Source: Actinomycetes bacterium (GTDB lineage: Bacteria > Actinomycetota > Acidimicrobiia > Acidimicrobiales > Acidimicrobiaceae). From it: 5,423 nucleotides of DNA. A program made the translations under genes and the position numbers. Positions 4,618 to 5,423 of this stretch are shown in pieces; within the stretch, counting starts at the first letter, position 1; every line of letters begins with the position of its first letter. The notes below the pieces were generated by a model, which did no database searches, was not told the DNA's origin, and saw only the letters and a program-made list of their open reading frames with translations. The DNA lies in the NCBI GenBank assembly GCA_021823385.1, contig JAKAOC010000199.1, positions 1-5,423 on the forward strand, in the 5' to 3' direction.

Positions 4618-5283
4618 ATGTCAGATTCATCGAGCCGGCCCTTGCGCAGGGATGCGGCACTCAACCGAGAGCGGCTGCTGAACGCAGCCGGCGAGCTCTT
4701 CGCCGAGCATGGGCTGAACGTGACCTTGAATGACATCGCCCATCACGCCGGCGTTGGAATTGGTACCGCGTACCGCCGTTTCGCCAATAAGGAAGAGGTC
4801 ATCGACGCGCTTTTCGAGAAACGCCTCGGCGAGGTCGCCGCAGTCGCCGAAGAAGCACTCCAGAAGCAGGACGCCTGGGAGGGTCTCGTGATGTTTATGG
4901 AGCGTGCCCTCCACATGCGCCACGGCGACCGTGGGTTGAACCAGATCATGAACAACCCGGCGCTTGGCGATACGCGGGTCGCACAGGCCCGAGATCAGGT
5001 CGCGCCGCTTCTGACAGCCTTGGTTGAGCGAGCCAAGGACCAAGGTGCCGTCCGGCCGGACTTCGACCAGACCGACATCATTTTCATCCAGCTTGCCCTT
5101 AGCGCCATCCTCGACAGCAGCCGCAACCTGGCCCCCGACCTATACCGCCGCTACCTCACCATGTTTCTCGACGGCATCCGCAATCCACGGGGCGACTTCA
5201 CGCCCCTTCCGGCCCAAGCGCTTAGCGCCCACCAAACGCATCTCGCCATGACTCAAAACCGTCGCACCAGGAAGACGGACTAA
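4618..5283 (+). CDS. TetR/AcrR-family transcriptional regulator
   Basis: This 221-residue one-component repressor has the N-terminal TetR helix-turn-helix: LNAAGELFAEHG (21-32), then TLNDIAHHAGVGIGTAYRRF (36-55), then the NKEEVIDALF helix (58-66). The remaining roughly 150 residues are a helical ligand-binding and dimerisation domain that I recall as resembling the SbtR-like C-terminal group; this is not certain. The last 20 residues are polar and probably disordered. ATG 4618 is preferred because it gives a normal TetR N terminus. The in-frame ATG 4600 adds six residues and lies inside the candidate operator. Neither start has a Shine-Dalgarno, so leaderless or weak initiation is possible. 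It likely represses the divergent exporter operon and itself, with release by a small ligand. Confidence 0.93.
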   Translation: MSDSSSRPLRRDAALNRERLLNAAGELFAEHGLNVTLNDIAHHAGVGIGTAYRRFANKEEVIDALFEKRLGEVAAVAEEALQKQDAWEGLVMFMERALHMRHGDRGLNQIMNNPALGDTRVAQARDQVAPLLTALVERAKDQGAVRPDFDQTDIIFIQLALSAILDSSRNLAPDLYRRYLTMFLDGIRNPRGDFTPLPAQALSAHQTHLAMTQNRRTRKTD

Positions 5284-5423
5284 AGCCCCGTCCCGGGACC
5301 ATTTGCGTGGCGGTTGGAACCCCCGCCCACCCCTGACGCGGACCAAGGTCGGCCGAGGGATCGAAAGCCTTCTCCGACTCAGCGCGGCCGGCCACTGGCC
5401 CGGCCGCCCGCACAACTAGCCAA
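5284..5423. other. Non-coding tail after the regulator gene
   Basis: No supported gene starts in these 140 nt. Minus-strand open frames here overlap the regulator antisense and show only GC-rich low-information translation. The only clear structure is the hairpin at 5384-5407. Confidence 0.5.
5384..5407 (+). terminator. GC-rich hairpin, possible U-less terminator of the regulator gene
   Basis: GCGGCCGGCC (5384-5393) pairs with GGCC (5397-5400) and GGCCGC (5402-5407) around a 3-nt loop, with one bulged C at 5401. This is a very stable 10-bp stem. No T tract follows. Because the structure is nearly palindromic it could act on either strand. The distance of about 100 nt from the regulator stop is compatible with a 3' end. 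Confidence 0.35.

Noticed and set aside
1..5423. CRISPR array, insertion sequence or integrase
   Set aside because: No regularly spaced repeats, transposase or recombinase motifs were seen on either strand.

Overview
The window is a stretch of GC-rich bacterial chromosome. The tRNA-Ser / tadA / tRNA-Ser block, the GC-rich coding with GTG starts, and the mix of strong Shine-Dalgarno sites with one gene lacking any suggest an actinobacterial or similar high-GC lineage. No sequence search was possible, so this placement is tentative.

Left part (1-885, + strand) is housekeeping translation. It holds a tRNA-Ser(GGA), then tadA (tRNA adenosine deaminase, 227-703), then a tRNA-Ser(CGA) only 14 nt past the tadA stop. 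The block is closed by an unusually long and perfect intrinsic terminator hairpin (825-885). About 350 nt without a convincing gene follow (886-1236); only short dyads are visible there.

Right part (1237-5283) is a regulated accessory cassette. Four genes on the minus strand are tightly packed in the order MFS exporter (DHA2/EmrB-QacA type), carboxymuconolactone-decarboxylase-family protein, zinc-dependent alcohol dehydrogenase, and a small cupin with the metal-ligand pattern of the manganese hydroxynitrile-lyase cupins. A TetR-family repressor is transcribed divergently (4618-5283). The roughly 60-bp gap between exporter and repressor carries a nested inverted repeat (4567-4608) with overlapping divergent -10-like hexamers at its centre, a good candidate for the TetR operator.

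The likely logic is that TetR senses a small, probably reactive or aromatic/carbonyl compound and derepresses the exporter and three small-molecule enzymes, so that the compound is both pumped out and chemically altered. The ligand and substrate cannot be read from the sequence. The individual families are well known. The less ordinary points are the combination of genes, the architecture of the operator, the placement immediately beyond a tRNA-Ser gene, and the terminator.
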